DNA of 64,000 nucleotides, from NCBI RefSeq assembly GCF_029674545.1, contig NZ_CP121354.1, positions 6,519,001-6,583,000 on the forward strand, read 5' to 3'. A program made the translations under genes and the position numbers. Below the pieces are notes generated by a model. It had not been told where the DNA came from. It searched no databases and saw only the letters and a program-made list of their open reading frames with translations. Source of the DNA: Mesorhizobium sp. WSM4904 (GTDB taxonomy: Bacteria; Pseudomonadota; Alphaproteobacteria; Rhizobiales; Rhizobiaceae). Below, one piece after another: positions 62,032-64,000 of this stretch. The number at the start of each line of letters is the position of its first letter. Positions within the stretch are counted from its first letter, which is position 1.

Positions 62032-63021
62032 ATGCTGATTTCCCAGATCCTCGACGACGCCGAGACGATCCGCGTCGTTGCCCGCAGCGGCGGCAAGACC
62101 CGGATCATCAACGGCGCGCGCAGCGTCTATTCGCTGGCGATGGAGGCGGCGCGCACCGGCACCGGTCTCGAAGCGCTGATCGAGCGCAAGGGCTATGGCG
62201 AGACGGTCGACCTCGACGCCGCCTACAAGAAGGGGCGGCTGGTGTCGCCAATCAACCATCCGGACCCCGCGCATCTGCACCTCACCGGCACCGGACTGAC
62301 GCATCTCGGCTCCGCCGCGACGCGCGATTCCATGCACAAGAAGCTCAGCGACGGCGAAGAGCAACTCACCGATTCCATGAAGATGTTCCGCATGGGGCTG
62401 GAAGGCGGCAAGCCGGCCAAGGGCCAGATCGGCGTGCAGCCGGAGTGGTTCTACAAGGGCAACGGCACCATGGCGGTGGCGCCGGGCGCGGCGCTGATGT
62501 CGCCGGCCTTCGCGCAGGACGCCGGCGAGGAGCCGGAGATCGCCGGCATTTATGTCATCGGCGATGACGGCGCGCCGTTCCGGGTCGGCTTCACGCTGTC
62601 GAACGAATTCTCCGACCATGTGACCGAGCGGGTGAACTACCTTTTCCTCGCCCACTCCAAGCTGCGCAACGCCTCGTTCGGACCGGAAATCCTGATCGGC
62701 GACCTGCCCGCCGACATCAGAGGCTCATCGCGCATCTGGCGCGACGGCAAGGTGCTTTGGGAAAAGCCGTTCCTGTCGGGCGAAGCGAACATGTCGCACA
62801 CCATCGCCAATCTCGAGCATCATCACTTCAAATATTCAGCCTTCCGCCAGCCAGGCGACGTGCATGTGCACATGTTCGGCACCGCGACGCTCTCCTTCGC
62901 CGACGGCATCAGGACCGAGGCCGGCGACGTGTTCGAGATCGAGGCCAAGGATTTCGGCCTGCCGCTGCGCAACCCGCTGGAGATCGAAAAGCCGGTGAAG
63001 GTGGCGGTGAAGGCGCTGTGA
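62032..63021 (+). CDS. gguC: GguC/AraD1 family protein (FAH superfamily)
   Basis: Protein of 329 residues of the GguC family, related to fumarylacetoacetate hydrolases. A C-terminal FAH-type fold is suggested by FKYSAFRQPGDVHVHMFGTATLSFADG and the acidic residues of GDVFEIEAKDFGLPL. Family members act on 2-keto-3-deoxy sugar acids in pentose breakdown, so a role after ChvE-GguAB import of arabinose-like sugars is plausible. It is separated from gguB by 294 bp with repeat A5, so it may have its own promoter; an AGAGAGAGGG ribosome site precedes the ATG. Confidence 0.85.
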   Translation: MLISQILDDAETIRVVARSGGKTRIINGARSVYSLAMEAARTGTGLEALIERKGYGETVDLDAAYKKGRLVSPINHPDPAHLHLTGTGLTHLGSAATRDSMHKKLSDGEEQLTDSMKMFRMGLEGGKPAKGQIGVQPEWFYKGNGTMAVAPGAALMSPAFAQDAGEEPEIAGIYVIGDDGAPFRVGFTLSNEFSDHVTERVNYLFLAHSKLRNASFGPEILIGDLPADIRGSSRIWRDGKVLWEKPFLSGEANMSHTIANLEHHHFKYSAFRQPGDVHVHMFGTATLSFADGIRTEAGDVFEIEAKDFGLPLRNPLEIEKPVKVAVKAL

Positions 63022-63048
63022 TCTCGCGAACAACTTGGAACCGGATCA

Positions 63049-63495
63049 ATGGGCCATATTCCGCCAAGCGCCAGAAATCTGGGCATCGCTCTGTTGATCG
63101 CTTGCTGGTCATCCGCGGCCTATGGCGCCGCACAATGCAGCAAGACCTCCTATAGCGAGGCGCGCGCCCTGATGACCAACCGACTGCTGGGCACCGGATA
63201 TTCACGAAATCAAACCAGCTTCCTGATGCGAAATGCCGATCTACGGATTTCACAACTTCGTGGCGCCACATTGAACGACAGAGCCAAGCCTTGCCGCATT
63301 GACTCCGCTCGTGCCTATGTTCTTGGGTGCGTGAACGATCAGCTATTCCCGTTGAAGGGATCAAAGGCATCGCTTGATGCCACGCGACAGGCTTCATTCT
63401 GGGGTAAAACGCATCTAGCTGGACGCGAGCTGCTTTTTGTCGGCAGCTTCAACGCGTGCCTCGGCGCCGCGAAACAGGCGCTGTTTCGCGGCTGA
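63049..63495 (+). CDS. Hypothetical secreted protein
   Basis: Protein of 148 residues with a probable signal peptide (LGIALLIACWSSAAYGAAQ) and a mature part with four cysteines (QCSK, KPCRID, LGCVND, NACLG), so disulphides are likely. No family is recognised. It lies 27 bp after gguC with a modest GGAACCGG ribosome site. Its base composition is less GC-rich than the neighbours, with more A/T third positions, which may indicate later acquisition or relaxed selection. Confidence 0.55.
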   Translation: MGHIPPSARNLGIALLIACWSSAAYGAAQCSKTSYSEARALMTNRLLGTGYSRNQTSFLMRNADLRISQLRGATLNDRAKPCRIDSARAYVLGCVNDQLFPLKGSKASLDATRQASFWGKTHLAGRELLFVGSFNACLGAAKQALFRG

Positions 63496-63513
63496 CCGAA
63501 GGCAGCTCCGGCT

Positions 63514-64000
63514 TCAATAGATATCGAAGTCGAAATATTTCGCCTGGATCTTCTTGTAGGTGCCGTCGGCGACGATGGCGTCAATGGCGGCGTTCAGCCT
63601 GTCGCGTAGCGCGGTGTCCTCCAGGCGCACGGCGATACCGGCCTCGGTCTCAGTGCCCTTGACGTCGCCGACCAGCTTGCAGCAGCCGTCGCTCGCCTTC
63701 TTCATCCAGTCGACCAGCACGAACTTGTCCGAGATGACGGCGTCGAGCCGGCCGTTGAGGAGATCGGTGACCGCCTCTTCCTGGGTCGGATAGAGCTTCG
63801 CCTCGGCGCCGGCCTTGCCGTAGACGTCCTGGGCGTAGTTGGCCTGGGTGGTCGAGGCCTGGGCGCCGACCGTCTTGCCGGCGAGAGCGGCAGGCTCGGT
63901 CGAGGCGATGTCGCTATCTTTCAAGGCGACCAGCGAAAGCGGCGTGGTGTAGTATTTGTGGGTGAAGGCGACCTGCTTCTTGCGTTCCTCGGTGATGCTC
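63514..64000 (-). CDS. Amino-acid ABC transporter substrate-binding protein (N-terminus outside window)
   Basis: The minus-strand frame is open to the window edge, so the signal peptide and first lobe are missing. The visible 161 residues belong to solute-binding protein family 3: TEERKKQVAFTHKYYTTPLS, then AGKTVGAQASTTQANYAQDV, RLDAVISDKFVLVDWM, TEAGIAVRLEDTALRDRLNAA and a final KYFDFDIY, as in Lys/Arg/Orn- or His-binding proteins. Permease and ATPase genes are not visible; they may lie beyond the window. Confidence 0.88.
   Translation of the reverse strand, partial: SITEERKKQVAFTHKYYTTPLSLVALKDSDIASTEPAALAGKTVGAQASTTQANYAQDVYGKAGAEAKLYPTQEEAVTDLLNGRLDAVISDKFVLVDWMKKASDGCCKLVGDVKGTETEAGIAVRLEDTALRDRLNAAIDAIVADGTYKKIQAKYFDFDIY

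Noticed and set aside
57658..63021. chvE as part of a virulence (vir) system
   Set aside because: No vir genes are present; the neighbours are the ggu uptake genes, so sugar transport explains the locus.

Overview
This is a high-GC alphaproteobacterial chromosome segment of Rhizobiales type, most probably Mesorhizobium or a close relative. The assignment rests on gene content: a DctA/DctB/DctD C4-dicarboxylate locus with a sigma-54 promoter, an ALA-synthase-type hemA, a gbpR-chvE-gguABC sugar locus, a rhizobial rhaRSTPQUK/rhaDI rhamnose locus, and an RirA-type iron operator. Several families of rhizobial-looking intergenic repeats point the same way. No phage, insertion sequence, plasmid functions or CRISPR array are seen, so this looks like ordinary chromosome specialised in nutrient uptake and catabolism.

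Layout. 1-5449: end of a GntR/FCD regulator, an SDR dehydrogenase and a complete CUT1-type sugar ABC importer. 5501-11246 (minus): heterotetrameric sarcosine oxidase soxBDAG with a TetR regulator. 11514-12604: two small uncharacterised genes. 12691-15691 (minus): siderophore binding protein and a double-length FhuB-type permease behind an iron-responsive operator, with no ATPase gene in the window. 15806-17410: an S4-type pseudouridine synthase and a histidine phosphatase. 17598-22379: dctA divergent from dctBD. 22538-24728: a small membrane protein and gamma-glutamyltransferase.

25098-35999 is the rhamnose locus: rhaD and rhaI on the minus strand, divergent from rhaR-S-T-P-Q-U-K. The intergenic region carries an inverted-repeat operator whose two ends are outward-facing TTGACA boxes. 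RhaSTPQ import rhamnose, RhaU interconverts anomers, RhaI, RhaK and RhaD isomerise, phosphorylate and cleave it, and RhaR is the likely repressor. 36235-42382: a D-amino-acid dehydrogenase, galE, hemA, an aminotransferase and mscL. 42631-49646: a hybrid kinase with an SSS-transporter sensor and a LuxR-type response regulator (CrbS/CrbR-like) flank a TetR/O-methyltransferase/MFS group.

49745-55408: a secreted coiled-coil protein, a DUF952 protein, pyrD, a cysteine-synthase-like enzyme, a MATE exporter, a deacetylase-family protein and a DUF6460 protein, followed by tRNA-Gly(CCC). 55936-63021: an Arg/Tyr-rich Tat-exported protein, then gbpR divergent from chvE-gguA-gguB-gguC. The window ends with a secreted hypothetical protein and a truncated amino-acid-binding protein.

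The most unusual signal is a roughly 100-bp two-hairpin repeat (family A). It occurs five times, always in the same orientation and always with the same end at the 3' end of a gene. In two cases (ggt, galE) the repeat itself supplies the stop codon. Three other repeat families (B, C, D) fill most of the remaining larger intergenic gaps.
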